A stretch of 64,000 nucleotides of DNA from NCBI GenBank assembly GCA_041177965.1, contig JBEGWF010000132.1, forward strand, positions 26,678 through 90,677, in the 5' to 3' direction. Origin of the DNA: SXXZ01 sp041177965 (GTDB lineage: Bacteria; Verrucomicrobiota; Verrucomicrobiia; Limisphaerales; UBA9464). Below the pieces are notes generated by a model. The model was not told where the DNA came from. It searched no databases and worked only from the letters and a program-made list of their open reading frames with translations. Shown here piece by piece: positions 1 through 8,653 of the stretch; the stretch's first letter is position 1; every line of letters begins with the position of its first letter. A program made the translations under genes and the position numbers.

Positions 1-1351
1 GGGCGATCTCCGTCCACAGGCGCTGGCGCTCGCTCTTCTCGAGCTGCTGGGTCAGTTCGCGCGAGGGCTGGTCGTTGAAGGCGATCTCCTCGACCGTCAG
101 GTCGTCGACCCGGCCGGCCTCGCCCCTCTCGATGATGCCGAGGGCGGCCTGGATGCCCCGTCGCAGCTTCTGCATGTCGGCGGGGCTCCGTGGGGCGGCC
201 ACGCGGTTGGTGCCCTCGCCGGTGTACTCGAGGGGGATGAAGACGGCGGCCGAGATGCGCTTGGTCGAGCCCGGGACGTGGTTCTGGGTGGTGGTCACCT
301 CGTTGATCTCGTACTGGTTCTGCGTGACCTTCTTGTTGGTGTTGTTCTTGGTCATCGGCGCGGTGCCGGCCGGGCTGTTCGTGTCGACGTTGGCATTGGT
401 CGCCGTGCCAGGGGCCCCGACGGCTCCCGTGAGGTTCGAGGTGCTGTTGTCGATGCGCTCGTCGGTGATGGTCTCGGTGCGCTTCACCTGGCTCTCCGGA
501 TCGTACTTGGTCTCGCGGCGCTGCAGGGTGGTGTAATCGAGGTCGACCGAGACCCGGGCCAGCACCCGGGCCGGGCCGCCGACATAGGGGGCCAGGAACG
601 ACTCCACCTTCTTGGCCAGGTAGCTCTCGTACTCCCGCCTCTGCTTGAGCTGCGACGAGGTGGCACCGGTGATGGGATCGTTGTCGAAGGCCTCGGTGAG
701 CAGGTTGCCGATGTTGTCGGTGATGGAGACGCCATCGGGCGTGAGTCCCTCGACCGCATTGGCGACGAGGAAGCGGATGGCGTTCACCGTGGATGCGGGA
801 ACGGGAACGTTGCCCCTCAGCTTGAGGAAGACCGACGCGCTCGGCTTCTTCTGGTACTCCACGAGCAACCGGTTCTCGGGCATGACCAGCATGACCTGGG
901 CGGACTCGATGCCGTCGACCCGGGAGATGGTCTGCGAAAGCTCCCCCTGGATGGCGCGAAGGTAGTTGACCCTCTGGACGAAGTCGGAGATCCCGAAGTT
1001 CGGCTTGTCGAACAAGGAGAAACCGGTGGTGCCGCCGCCGGGGATCCCCTTCCCGGCCAACTGGATGCGCAACGGGTGCACCTTGTCGGCGGGAACGGAG
1101 ATGGTGCCGCCGCCACGGACCTTGTAGGGCACCTTGGCCTCGTCGAGCGCGTTGACCACCTTGGCCGCCTCGGCCTCGCCGAGGTTGCCGTACAGCACGG
1201 TGTAGTCTTCACGGCTGGACCAGACGGCCACCCCGGCCAGGCCGAGGAGGACCACCAGACCTGCCATCACGATGGAGATGCGCTGTGCGGCGCCGACCTC
1301 CTTCCAGACGGCGACCAATTGCTGCCAGAGTTCTTGGAAACTGTTGTTCAT
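1..1351 (-). CDS. fliF: Flagellar MS-ring protein FliF (3' end beyond window)
   Basis: FliF forms the membrane MS ring at the base of the flagellar motor. The reading frame from the ATG at 1351 runs without a stop to the window edge, giving 450 residues; family members are usually about 550, so the second transmembrane segment and the FliG-binding tail lie outside. The N-terminus has one transmembrane helix at about residues 25-43 followed by a YscJ/FliF ring-building domain (YTVLYGNLGEAEAAKVV, KVHPLRIQLAGKG). The central part (SYLAKKVESFLAPYVGG, then RVSVDLDY) is typical FliF. It starts 23 bases after fliE, with a GAGG about 10 bases ahead of the ATG. It is the last visible gene of a flgB-flgC-fliE-fliF unit. 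Family assignment is certain from the sequence; only the end is missing. Confidence 0.95.
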   Translation of the reverse strand, partial: MNNSFQELWQQLVAVWKEVGAAQRISIVMAGLVVLLGLAGVAVWSSREDYTVLYGNLGEAEAAKVVNALDEAKVPYKVRGGGTISVPADKVHPLRIQLAGKGIPGGGTTGFSLFDKPNFGISDFVQRVNYLRAIQGELSQTISRVDGIESAQVMLVMPENRLLVEYQKKPSASVFLKLRGNVPVPASTVNAIRFLVANAVEGLTPDGVSITDNIGNLLTEAFDNDPITGATSSQLKQRREYESYLAKKVESFLAPYVGGPARVLARVSVDLDYTTLQRRETKYDPESQVKRTETITDERIDNSTSNLTGAVGAPGTATNANVDTNSPAGTAPMTKNNTNKKVTQNQYEINEVTTTQNHVPGSTKRISAAVFIPLEYTGEGTNRVAAPRSPADMQKLRRGIQAALGIIERGEAGRVDDLTVEEIAFNDQPSRELTQQLEKSERQRLWTEIA

Positions 1352-1374
1352 GGCTGGGTGGCCTCAGAAAAGCA

Positions 1375-1830
1375 TCAGACCTGCATCCGCATCAGTTCCT
1401 GGTACGACTCGAGGAGCTTGTTGCGCACCTCGACCATCAACTGGAACGAGACGCTGGCCTCCTCCATGGCGATCATGGCCTGGTGCAACGGAACCCCCTG
1501 CTGGGTCACCAACCCGCGGACCGAATCCCCGGCGGCGACCTGCTTGTCGGAGACCTCGCCCACGAACCGACCAAGGGTCTCGGCGAAGGCGTCGCGACCG
1601 GCGACCCGGCCCAGCGACGGGATGCCCGTGGGATTGACGCCGGTGGGCAGCGGCGCGGCACCGGGGAAGACCTTGTTGTAGGGCTGCAGCCTGCCCATCT
1701 CCGAGTCGGGGACGAGCTTCCCGAGGTCTCCCAGGCCGGCCTTCTGGAGGGCCTCCATCCCGGCCTTGCCGAGGGAGGACTCCCGCAGGGCGGCGGGGTT
1801 GAACATTCGGAGTGCGGACAGCGCTTCCAT
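1375..1830 (-). CDS. fliE: Flagellar hook-basal body protein FliE
   Basis: FliE joins the MS ring to the flagellar rod. The C-terminal half carries the family signature: EASVSFQLMVEVRNKLLESY followed by QELMRMQV at the very end. At 151 residues it is longer than the usual ~100-110, because of a Pro/Gly/Leu-rich N-terminal stretch of about 50 residues (residues 1-50) that I do not recognise. A later ATG at about 1806 (MFNPAALRESS) would shorten it only slightly. It lies 23 bases downstream of flgC and directly upstream of fliF, the classic basal-body order. Function by family; the extension is unexplained. Confidence 0.92.
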   Translation of the reverse strand: MEALSALRMFNPAALRESSLGKAGMEALQKAGLGDLGKLVPDSEMGRLQPYNKVFPGAAPLPTGVNPTGIPSLGRVAGRDAFAETLGRFVGEVSDKQVAAGDSVRGLVTQQGVPLHQAMIAMEEASVSFQLMVEVRNKLLESYQELMRMQV

Positions 1831-1853
1831 CGGAGTGGGTCGGGCGGGAGGAT

Positions 1854-2276
1854 TCAGCGCTTGCCGATCGCCATGGCCTGTTGGGCCAACTGGCGGGCGT
1901 TCTTGACCACGGCGACATTGGCCTCGAACGCCCTGGAGGAGGCGATGAGATCGACCATCTCCTCATGGATGTTCACGTTGGGGTACCGGACGATGCCGCG
2001 GGCATCCGCGTCGGGATGGTCGGGCTTGAAGACCTCGCGGAATGGCCGGTTGTCGGACTCGACCCGGGCCACCCGGATCGTGGAACCGCTCGCCGGGTTG
2101 GCACCGGCGTTGTTGACCAACGACTCGAAGACCACCTGCTTCCGCTTGTACGGCTGGCCGTCCTCGGCCCGGGTGACATTGGCGTTGGCGAGGTTCTGGG
2201 AGACGATCTCCACCCGGGTTCGCTCGGCATCGAGGGCGGAACGGGTGCTCTGGATGCTGGGGATGAGTTGGATCAT
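1854..2276 (-). CDS. flgC: Flagellar proximal rod protein FlgC
   Basis: A 140-residue rod protein exported through the flagellar type III apparatus. The N-terminus shows the conserved rod/hook pattern (SALDAERTRVEIVSQNLANA) and the C-terminus ends in the family's helical motif (MVDLIASSRAFEANVAVVKN). The YPNVNIHEEM stretch just before it is the FlgC version of the conserved segment. The length fits the family. It sits between flgB (64 bases upstream) and fliE (23 bases downstream). No sign of truncation. Confidence 0.96.
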   Translation of the reverse strand: MIQLIPSIQSTRSALDAERTRVEIVSQNLANANVTRAEDGQPYKRKQVVFESLVNNAGANPASGSTIRVARVESDNRPFREVFKPDHPDADARGIVRYPNVNIHEEMVDLIASSRAFEANVAVVKNARQLAQQAMAIGKR

Positions 2277-2340
2277 CGGGATTCCTTCTCGGTGGATTGA
2301 GTCTCGGTGGAGCGTATCTCGAAGGGGGACGTCTCAGGTC

Positions 2341-2724
2341 TCAGCTCCGTCCGGTGATGGCCATCCGCAGCTTGAGCATGGAACCGGTGATGAGCTGGGT
2401 CTCCAGACCGTGGGCCAGACTGTTCTCGTTCATGGCCAGCATCTCCTGCTCCAGATTGACGGAGTTGCCATCGCGATTGGATGCGACCGCCGTCGGATCG
2501 ATGGACAGGGTCGGGGACGGGACATTGGCGATCCGATCCCCGTCGTTGGCCTTCACCGCGGCGACCAGTTCGGTCTGGAAGGACGGGGCCACATCGATGC
2601 GCTTGTAGTTCGGCGTCTCGACATTGGCGAGGTTGCCGGCGATCGCCTGATGCCGCAGCACCGTGGCGTCCAAGAGTTTCTTGGTGACCACGTAGTTGGA
2701 CTGGTTGAACAGCGATTGGATCAT
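2341..2724 (-). CDS. flgB: Flagellar proximal rod protein FlgB
   Basis: First gene of the flagellar unit seen here, 127 residues, normal length for FlgB. The motif RHQAIAGNLANVETPNYKRI near residue 25 is diagnostic of FlgB, and the C-terminal helix contains MNENSLAHGLETQL. Upstream (2725-2957) is a non-coding stretch of about 230 bases that should carry the operon promoter. On the minus strand it contains a TAAAATCG-N11-GCTCGGCA block that only loosely resembles a sigma-28 site and that I do not call. Confidence 0.95.
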   Translation of the reverse strand: MIQSLFNQSNYVVTKKLLDATVLRHQAIAGNLANVETPNYKRIDVAPSFQTELVAAVKANDGDRIANVPSPTLSIDPTAVASNRDGNSVNLEQEMLAMNENSLAHGLETQLITGSMLKLRMAITGRS

Positions 2725-2957
2725 CGATTCGCCTCCGTCCGTCCGGGGAAGCAGCGGTCATGCCGAGCCAAGCGAACCTCGATTTTATGGGGTTTTCAGA
2801 AGAAAGATCGGGTTTGGATGGTGATCGGAGAGAAGGCGGACCCCGGCAAGGCCTCCCTGCGGGCAAAAGCTGCCGCCCGAGCCCTTTCCCCGGGTGGGGT
2901 GGGGTCGACCCGACGGAAGGCGGCGGCGGGAAACCCGGGCCGGCACGGATCGCCGGT

Positions 2958-3938
2958 TCAGAACCCGGCAAGAACCCCGAGGAGGGCACCGATGACCCAC
3001 AGGAGCGCGACGGCTCCCGCCTTGCCCAAGCGGGTCCGGGACAACCGATGACTGAGGTGCCCGGTGTCGCCGACCCAGAACGGTTGTCCGCGAAGCGTGC
3101 GAGTGACGGTCACGAAGGCCATGTCGATGCATGGGACCGCCACGACCGCCACGGCCTGCATCCAGACCTGGGCAGGACTCCGGCCGGGATTCCCACCCCC
3201 ACTCATGGTCATCAGCGACAGGATCGCCACGAGGAATCCCACCGATTGGCTGCCGGCATCTCCGAGGAAGACCGAGGCCCGCGGAAAGTTGTACGGCAGG
3301 TACCCCGCCAGGCCACCGGCGACCAGCGCGGCCAGGCAACCCAGTTCGGCGGAACCGCCCCGCAGGACGGAGAAGGCCCATACTCCGGCGGCCCCGATGC
3401 ATCCCAGACCGGCGCAGAGACCGTTCATGTTGTCGCTGAGGTTGAAGGCGTTGGTGACCGCGAGGATCCAGAACACTGTCAGGCCGAATCCCGGGATCGC
3501 CGTCCCCGCGGGGAACGACACCCGGATCCCCCAGGCCGCCACGGCCCCGGCAAGGAGGACCTGACCGAGGAACTTCACGCCGGCCCCAAGATCGCGACGA
3601 TCGTCCCAGGCCCCCAGCAGCAGGACTCCCAGGGCGCCGGCGGGAATCGTCCAGGGGTGCCGCAGTCCCAGCGCCTCGGACCAGGCCCCGGCGACGGTTC
3701 CCGGCTCATCCGAGGCCATGCGGAGCAGCAGCCACAGAAGGACCCCGCCCACGAACCAACCGGTGGCCGCGGCGAATCCTCCGGCCAGCGGAATCGGTTG
3801 CCCGTGGATCTTCCGGTGGCCCGGCGCGTCGACATGGTCCCATCGCCGGCAGAGTGCCCGCCAGAGGGGCACCGCCATCGCCGCGCAGACCGCCGCGGTG
3901 ACGAAGACCCACAGACTCGCCTGGGGCGGAAGGTTCAT
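2958..3938 (-). CDS. WecA/MraY-family polyprenyl-phosphate sugar-1-phosphate transferase
   Basis: Integral membrane enzyme that transfers a sugar-1-phosphate (probably GlcNAc-1-P) from a UDP-sugar to undecaprenyl phosphate, starting a surface glycan. The 326-residue protein has about ten hydrophobic segments and the family catalytic motifs: DDRRDLGAGVKFLGQ, NAFNLSDNMNGLCAG, FLGDAGS and the C-terminal HLSHRL. The start MNLPPQASL was chosen because the longer frame overlaps the next gene and has no homology. Its ATG overlaps the stop of the glycosyltransferase gene (ATGA), so the two are probably translationally coupled. The HLSHR motif favours WecA-like over MraY; the sugar is not determinable. 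Confidence 0.9.
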   Translation of the reverse strand: MNLPPQASLWVFVTAAVCAAMAVPLWRALCRRWDHVDAPGHRKIHGQPIPLAGGFAAATGWFVGGVLLWLLLRMASDEPGTVAGAWSEALGLRHPWTIPAGALGVLLLGAWDDRRDLGAGVKFLGQVLLAGAVAAWGIRVSFPAGTAIPGFGLTVFWILAVTNAFNLSDNMNGLCAGLGCIGAAGVWAFSVLRGGSAELGCLAALVAGGLAGYLPYNFPRASVFLGDAGSQSVGFLVAILSLMTMSGGGNPGRSPAQVWMQAVAVVAVPCIDMAFVTVTRTLRGQPFWVGDTGHLSHRLSRTRLGKAGAVALLWVIGALLGVLAGF

Positions 3939-5107
3939 CGGGGTCGCCCCTCCCCGGGAGCCGTCAGTCGTCGGTAGAGGGAATCGAGGGCCCGGACCAT
4001 CGTCTCCTCCGAGAAACGCTCGCGAACCCACGCACGTCCCCGCTCGCCCATGGCCCGGGCAAGATCGGGTCCGTCGGCCAGCAGGCCCACGCGGTCCGCC
4101 AGATCGGAGGCGTCGCCCCTGAGGAGAAACCCGGTCTCCCCGTCGCGGCACACCTCGGCGGCCCCGTCGCAATCGAGGGCGATCACGGGCTTTCCAGCCG
4201 CCAGCGCCTGCGGAAGGACCCGGGCCAACCCCTCGCGACGGGACAGGTGCACCAAGACGTCCATCAGGCCGATGTATCTCCAGACCTCCGAAGGCGGCAC
4301 GAGGCCCGCGAAGATGAATCGACCCCTCAATGCCGGGCTCGCCACCGCCATGGCCTCGAAACGGGCCCGCCATGGCCCATCCCCGAGCAGCAGGAATCGG
4401 AGATTCGGAACCCTCCGAACCATGTCGCTGGCCGCGGCGAACAATTCGTCATGCCCCTTCAACTGGAAGAGGCGGGCCACCTTGCCGACGACGAAGTCTC
4501 CGGGTCGGATGCCCAACCGCGCAGCCAGTTCCGGGTCGTGGCCGGCTGCCAGGAACGGCTGCAGGTCGAATCCGCTGAAGATGCGCGTGTACTGCGATTG
4601 GGTGCCGATGCCGGCCCGCAGGTATTGGCGGGCCATCGCCTCGGCCACGACGATGAAGTGATCGGTGACGCGGGCCGCGGCCCGTTCCGCACCGCGGAAG
4701 ACGGTGTTGGCGATCCGCCCCTGGAACTCCCCGAAGCTCGGCCCATGGATGGTGTGGATCACCCATGGGACGCCGGCATGCCGGGCGGCGAAACGCCCGA
4801 GGATCCCGGCCTTGCCGCTGTGGGTATGCACGATCGCGGGACGGGTGCGCCGGAAGTGGGTCCGCAGGCGCAGGTAGGCCAGTCCATCCATCCACGGCCG
4901 CACGGGACGAACCAGGCTCGGCTCCAACCGCAGCAATCCGGGTACCGAACCGGCCACGGATTCGAGCGAGCCCTCGGGGCCGTGCGTGGGACCGGAAATC
5001 AACTCGACCTCCCAATGCGGGATACGACCGAGGCCGATCACCGAGGCGAGGGTGTTTTCCTGTGCCCCGCCGATGATCAGGCGGGTGATGACATGGCTGA
5101 CCCGCAC
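3935..5107 (-). CDS. Family 4 glycosyltransferase
   Basis: Retaining GT-B glycosyltransferase of 390 residues. The N-terminal acceptor domain begins MRVSHVITRLIIGGAQENTL and contains HTHSGKAGILGR. The C-terminal donor-binding domain has VGKVARLFQLKGHDELF, LLLGDGPWRARFE and the E-x7-E region REGLARVLPQALAAGKPVI. No ATG lies near the homology start, so the GTG at 5107 is used. It is followed by the polyprenyl sugar-phosphate transferase with a 4-base overlap, so the pair plausibly makes the first steps of a lipid-linked glycan. Donor and acceptor sugars are unknown. Confidence 0.9.
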   Translation of the reverse strand: MRVSHVITRLIIGGAQENTLASVIGLGRIPHWEVELISGPTHGPEGSLESVAGSVPGLLRLEPSLVRPVRPWMDGLAYLRLRTHFRRTRPAIVHTHSGKAGILGRFAARHAGVPWVIHTIHGPSFGEFQGRIANTVFRGAERAAARVTDHFIVVAEAMARQYLRAGIGTQSQYTRIFSGFDLQPFLAAGHDPELAARLGIRPGDFVVGKVARLFQLKGHDELFAAASDMVRRVPNLRFLLLGDGPWRARFEAMAVASPALRGRFIFAGLVPPSEVWRYIGLMDVLVHLSRREGLARVLPQALAAGKPVIALDCDGAAEVCRDGETGFLLRGDASDLADRVGLLADGPDLARAMGERGRAWVRERFSEETMVRALDSLYRRLTAPGEGRPR

Positions 5108-5166
5108 GGGCCGTTCGCGGGACTGTGGATCACCGGTCCGGTCGCCGTTCAACGTCGCCCCCGGGT

Positions 5167-7962
5167 TCAACGGGCCTGCCTCAGCGACGCCACCCGATCC
5201 ACGACGTTGGTGTGCTCGGACGTGTTCTTGGGGGCCAGCTCGAGGTAGCGCTCCAGTTGCTTGAGTTCCTCGGACGCCTGTTTCTGCTGACGGGCGATCT
5301 CCGCCAGACCGAAGCGGACCTGGAAGGTCTCGCGCCCATCCTTGATCAACCGCTCGTAATCGGCGCGCGACTCGGGGAACTGGTTCAGCATCAGCCGGGC
5401 GATGGCGCGATTCACGCGGGCGACCGGATTGGCGGCGTCGCGGTCCAGCACCTTGGTCAGGGCCTCGACCGCCGGACCGTATCGGCCCAACTGCATGAGG
5501 ATCAGGGCCCTGCGGGACACCGGGGCCGGGTCCGACTTGGCCACCTTCTCCCATTCCTCGGTCATGGCCAACGACGCGTCGGTCTTGCCGAGGAGCAGGT
5601 ACAGGTAGGACAGGTAGTCGCACAGGTCGGGGTTTGCCGGATTCAGACGGCGGGCCTCCACGAGCGGGGCCTCGGCGTCGACCAGTTGGTTCAACGCGAT
5701 GAGCACCCGACCCTCGGCCTCCGAGAGTCCCGCCTTCTCCAGCGGAGTCCAACGGGCGCGCCCCGGATCGGCACGCAGTTCGTTCAGGGTGTTGGTGGCC
5801 GAGGCCAGATCGCCGATCGCCAGCGCGGCCGAAATGAATCCGAAACGGTTGAACTGGTTGGTCGGAGAAAGCCTGGAAGCCCGGGAGAAACTGACCGCCG
5901 CCCTGCGGACCATGTCATCCTTCTGGGCCAGGAGGGCGTTGCCGAAGACACGGAGAAACTCGGGTTCGTCGACGGGACCGTGGAGATCGAGCAGGCCCGC
6001 CTTGCCGTCCCAGACCTTGACCAGGTCGGTCGGGATGGGCCGGGCGGCGGCGAGGGCCTGGTTGACCTGCTGGTTCACCCGGGCCGACACGTTCTGCGGA
6101 TTGAGGCGCAGCGCCTCGCGGAAGAGGTCGCCCGCCTCCTTGAGGCGGCCCCATTCCTGCAGGAACACCCCGGAAGCGTTGGCCGAGCGCGACCACAGGG
6201 CACCGATCTCGGCGGCATTGGTGGATCCGAGGGCGGTGTCCCGGACCACGGCATCGAGCGAGGGCTGGACCTCGCGCCAGAAGCGGCGCACCTGGTCGAA
6301 CTCGGGCTCGCTCGGGATCGACGGCATCGACCCCTTCCGGGGAAGGGCCCCGTGCAGCGAACCGACCGGACGGAAATCGAACGGTTCGGCGAAGAAGCTG
6401 AAGACCGACGAAGCGAAGTAGGTCTGGTTGCTCCGGGCCGCCTGGGTGGCCAGGGTCAACCACAGGCCGGCGATGTTCTCGTTGGCCTCGGCGATGGTCC
6501 GAAGGGCGGGCCAACGCTCGCCGTGACGACGGGCCATGAACTGACGATAGACCCGCGCGGGCGCCAACCGGGTGTTCACCACCAGATGACCGGCGTTGCC
6601 GCCCAAGGCCTCGTTGCCGGCGGTCAGCGCCATGGCCAGCACGGGATCCTCGGCGAACACGAGTCCCGGCGCGCGGTGCAGCGGCGCCAGCATGGTCAGT
6701 ACATACTCGCGGAGGCTCGGACCGTTGTCGGCGACGATGGTCCGCCAGTTCCTTGCCAGAAGGCCGCCCGGCACGAGCACCATGAGCGCCAGCACCGACA
6801 GGCCGGCCAGGCGTGACAGGGCCGATGCGACCGGGCGGACACCGTAGGCATGCCTGGAATCTGGCCTGCCGGTCCAGACGAGCAGGTAGTACCCCGCGAA
6901 ATAGCCCACCGCGAGGGAGGCGCAGAACGAGAAGGTCAGCAACGGCACGCCATACCCCAGCTGGCGCGGGCTGAACTTCACATCGAAGCCCACCGCGATG
7001 CAGAGGCCGAACCAGGCGAGGACCAGGACCTGCCAGGCGACGTTGGCGGCGAGGGTGTCGAGGCCAGCGCCCATGCGGGAGGGCCAGCGGATGCCAGCGC
7101 CGATCAGCGGGGCGATCATCATCAGCGCCAGGAAGAGGAACCGCCCACGGGGATACATCAGCAACTGGCCGCCCTTGAGTTCGACGGCGCTCCACAGAAG
7201 CGTCCAGAATCCCTCGTCGAACCGACCGCTCATCTTGGCCGACAGGGGAACCCAGAGGAGCACCAGCAATCCCGCCAGACCTGCGAGGGACAGTCGGAGG
7301 AGGAATGCCAGATTGAAGAAGGTCCAACCGCGGATCCACACGATCGCCGCCACGAACATCGGGAGGAAACCGAGGAATGCGTAGCTGTTGGCGATGCCGA
7401 CCCCGACCAGGAAGGACACCGTCCACAACCGGGACTCCCTACGATCGAGCCGGTACTCGAGCAGGCTGCGGACCGCGATGGCGAAGACCAGGAGGTCGAT
7501 CATCTCGCCGGTGAAGGCCGTGGCGTGCTGCCAGAAGGTCGACTGGAAGGCCAGTAGACCGACCGCCAGGACCGGCGGCACCCAAGCCAGGGGTATGGTC
7601 AACAGAGCGATGTCGGAGAACTCACGGATCCGCTCCTCGTGCCTGCGATCATGCGGCAGGAGCGCCACGGACCGTGCCAGCAGGTACACCACCGCCGCGG
7701 CCATCGCGGCGGTCAGCAGATTGGCCTGACCGGGGAACTTCGGGCCGACCAGCGCCGAGAGCGCCATCCCGAACATCTGATGGAGGGGTTGGGCGAAGGC
7801 GTTCTCGAAACCCCATCCCGCGGCCTCGAACACGGGGCGCAGACTGTTGAGCCCGATCCACGGGTTGCGGGTGGACAGGAAGACGGCGAAGGCCACGCCG
7901 GCCAGAATCCAAGGCAACTTGCGGGTGACGAAGAGCCTCGAAGAAACGGGAGCCTCATCCAT
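5167..7962 (-). CDS. Polytopic membrane protein with C-terminal TPR domain (DUF2723-like)
   Basis: A 931-residue protein. The first ~430 residues hold about eleven hydrophobic helices with a layout like the DUF2723/O-mannosyltransferase-type membrane proteins common in Bacteroidetes and Verrucomicrobia (TFWQHATAFTGEMIDLLVFA is the most family-like stretch). The last ~350 residues are tetratricopeptide-like helix pairs (for example RALILMQLGRYGPAVEALTK). The start MDEAPVSS at 7962 is preferred over a GTG 51 bases upstream, because that GTG lies inside a palindrome and adds a non-homologous stretch. It precedes the glycosyltransferase by 59 bases on the same strand, consistent with a role in glycan assembly or protein glycosylation; that role is inference. 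Confidence 0.75.
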   Translation of the reverse strand: MDEAPVSSRLFVTRKLPWILAGVAFAVFLSTRNPWIGLNSLRPVFEAAGWGFENAFAQPLHQMFGMALSALVGPKFPGQANLLTAAMAAAVVYLLARSVALLPHDRRHEERIREFSDIALLTIPLAWVPPVLAVGLLAFQSTFWQHATAFTGEMIDLLVFAIAVRSLLEYRLDRRESRLWTVSFLVGVGIANSYAFLGFLPMFVAAIVWIRGWTFFNLAFLLRLSLAGLAGLLVLLWVPLSAKMSGRFDEGFWTLLWSAVELKGGQLLMYPRGRFLFLALMMIAPLIGAGIRWPSRMGAGLDTLAANVAWQVLVLAWFGLCIAVGFDVKFSPRQLGYGVPLLTFSFCASLAVGYFAGYYLLVWTGRPDSRHAYGVRPVASALSRLAGLSVLALMVLVPGGLLARNWRTIVADNGPSLREYVLTMLAPLHRAPGLVFAEDPVLAMALTAGNEALGGNAGHLVVNTRLAPARVYRQFMARRHGERWPALRTIAEANENIAGLWLTLATQAARSNQTYFASSVFSFFAEPFDFRPVGSLHGALPRKGSMPSIPSEPEFDQVRRFWREVQPSLDAVVRDTALGSTNAAEIGALWSRSANASGVFLQEWGRLKEAGDLFREALRLNPQNVSARVNQQVNQALAAARPIPTDLVKVWDGKAGLLDLHGPVDEPEFLRVFGNALLAQKDDMVRRAAVSFSRASRLSPTNQFNRFGFISAALAIGDLASATNTLNELRADPGRARWTPLEKAGLSEAEGRVLIALNQLVDAEAPLVEARRLNPANPDLCDYLSYLYLLLGKTDASLAMTEEWEKVAKSDPAPVSRRALILMQLGRYGPAVEALTKVLDRDAANPVARVNRAIARLMLNQFPESRADYERLIKDGRETFQVRFGLAEIARQQKQASEELKQLERYLELAPKNTSEHTNVVDRVASLRQAR

Positions 7963-8006
7963 AGGGTTCCCGGAGCATCCGGCCAACCCCGTCGAAACGC
8001 AAAGTC

Positions 8007-8021
8007 GTTTCACCGTGAAAC
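8007..8021. other. Near-parS palindrome with one extra central base
   Basis: GTTTCAC-C-GTGAAAC is a perfect 7+7 inverted repeat around a single C. The canonical ParB site core is GTTTCACGTGAAAC, so this differs only by a 1-bp insertion at the dyad. It lies between the TPR gene start and the terminator of the HU gene. The insertion should disturb half-site spacing, so ParB binding is doubtful. Confidence 0.3.
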
Positions 8022-8039
8022 ACCGGGGGATCCGGGCAC

Positions 8040-8064
8040 AAAAAAACGCCCGGAATCCGGGCGT
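8040..8064 (-). terminator. Rho-independent terminator of the HU gene
   Basis: On the minus strand an 8-bp perfect stem (ACGCCCGG/CCGGGCGT, 3-base loop) is followed directly by seven T (8040-8046 read on the other strand, allowing one shared stem base). It lies 26 bases after the HU stop codon and before the TPR gene. Confidence 0.85.
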
Positions 8065-8090
8065 CGTGGGAAACTCGCGGTGGGTTCGGC

Positions 8091-8387
8091 TTACTTGGAG
8101 CCGAGGATCGCGTCCTTCGCGGCCTTGGCCACGCGGAACTTCACCACCTTCTTGGCCGGGATCTTGATCTCCGCGCCGGTGGCGGGGTTCCGACCGATGC
8201 GGGCCTTGCGGTTCACCAGAACCAGCTTGCCGACACCGGGGAAGGTGAAGGTGTTCTTGGCGTTCTTGTAGGCGAGTTCAGCCAGCGTCTCGAGCACCGT
8301 CAGCGCTTGCTTCTTGGTGATCTCGGCCTTCTCGGCGAGGGCGGCGGTGATCTGGGACTTGGTCAGGGCTTTTGCGGCTTTGGCCAT
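8091..8387 (-). CDS. HU/IHF-family DNA-binding protein
   Basis: A 98-residue histone-like protein that binds and bends DNA as a dimer. It shows the HU fold order: N-terminal helices (ALTKSQITAALAEKAEITKK), then the beta saddle (FTFPGVGKLVLVNRKARIGR), the arm motif RNPATGAEIKIPAKKVVKFR, and a short C-terminal helix. The start MAKAAKAL at 8387 is chosen because the upstream extension is non-homologous; there is no obvious Shine-Dalgarno sequence. It is a single-gene unit with its own terminator (8040-8064) and is divergent from the amidase gene at 8654. Confidence 0.95.
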   Translation of the reverse strand: MAKAAKALTKSQITAALAEKAEITKKQALTVLETLAELAYKNAKNTFTFPGVGKLVLVNRKARIGRNPATGAEIKIPAKKVVKFRVAKAAKDAILGSK

Positions 8388-8440
8388 AATGATGGGGATT
8401 GGGTTTGGAATGTGTGATTTCCTAGCGTGACTTCGGTTCG

Positions 8441-8470
8441 GATTTAGCAACGCGCCCGATCACGTCGCAA
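8441..8470 (-). promoter_or_regulatory. Possible sigma-70-type promoter of the HU gene
   Basis: On the minus strand TTGCGA (8465-8470) and TAAATC (8441-8446) are separated by 18 bases, which would start transcription about 47 bases before the HU ATG. The -10 matches only three of six consensus positions, so this is a weak candidate. Confidence 0.25.
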
Positions 8471-8653
8471 GAGAAAACCCAATAAATGCGCGGTTTTTTC
8501 ATGCCATCCCCGATGGATTACGTGCATGCGGCCATGGCGCGCGGGCGACCCTTGACTTGCGGGACTCCAGCCACACCATCGGGGCTCCCGCGCGGTCGAC
8601 CGGTCGGAGTTCGGAAGCCCCGTCGACGGGAGCGACCCACCCTGATCCACGAC

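Noticed and set aside
278..1681. Long plus-strand frame over the flagellar genes
   Set aside because: Antisense to fliF and fliE, with low-complexity Gly/Arg/Asp composition typical of GC-rich shadow frames.
2740..2800. Sigma-28-like promoter ahead of flgB
   Set aside because: The TAAAATCG-N11-GCTCGGCA block deviates too much from GCCGATAA in the -10 element.
1285..3051. Plus-strand frame of 588 codons over fliE-flgB
   Set aside because: Runs antisense across three real flagellar genes and has no recognisable domain.
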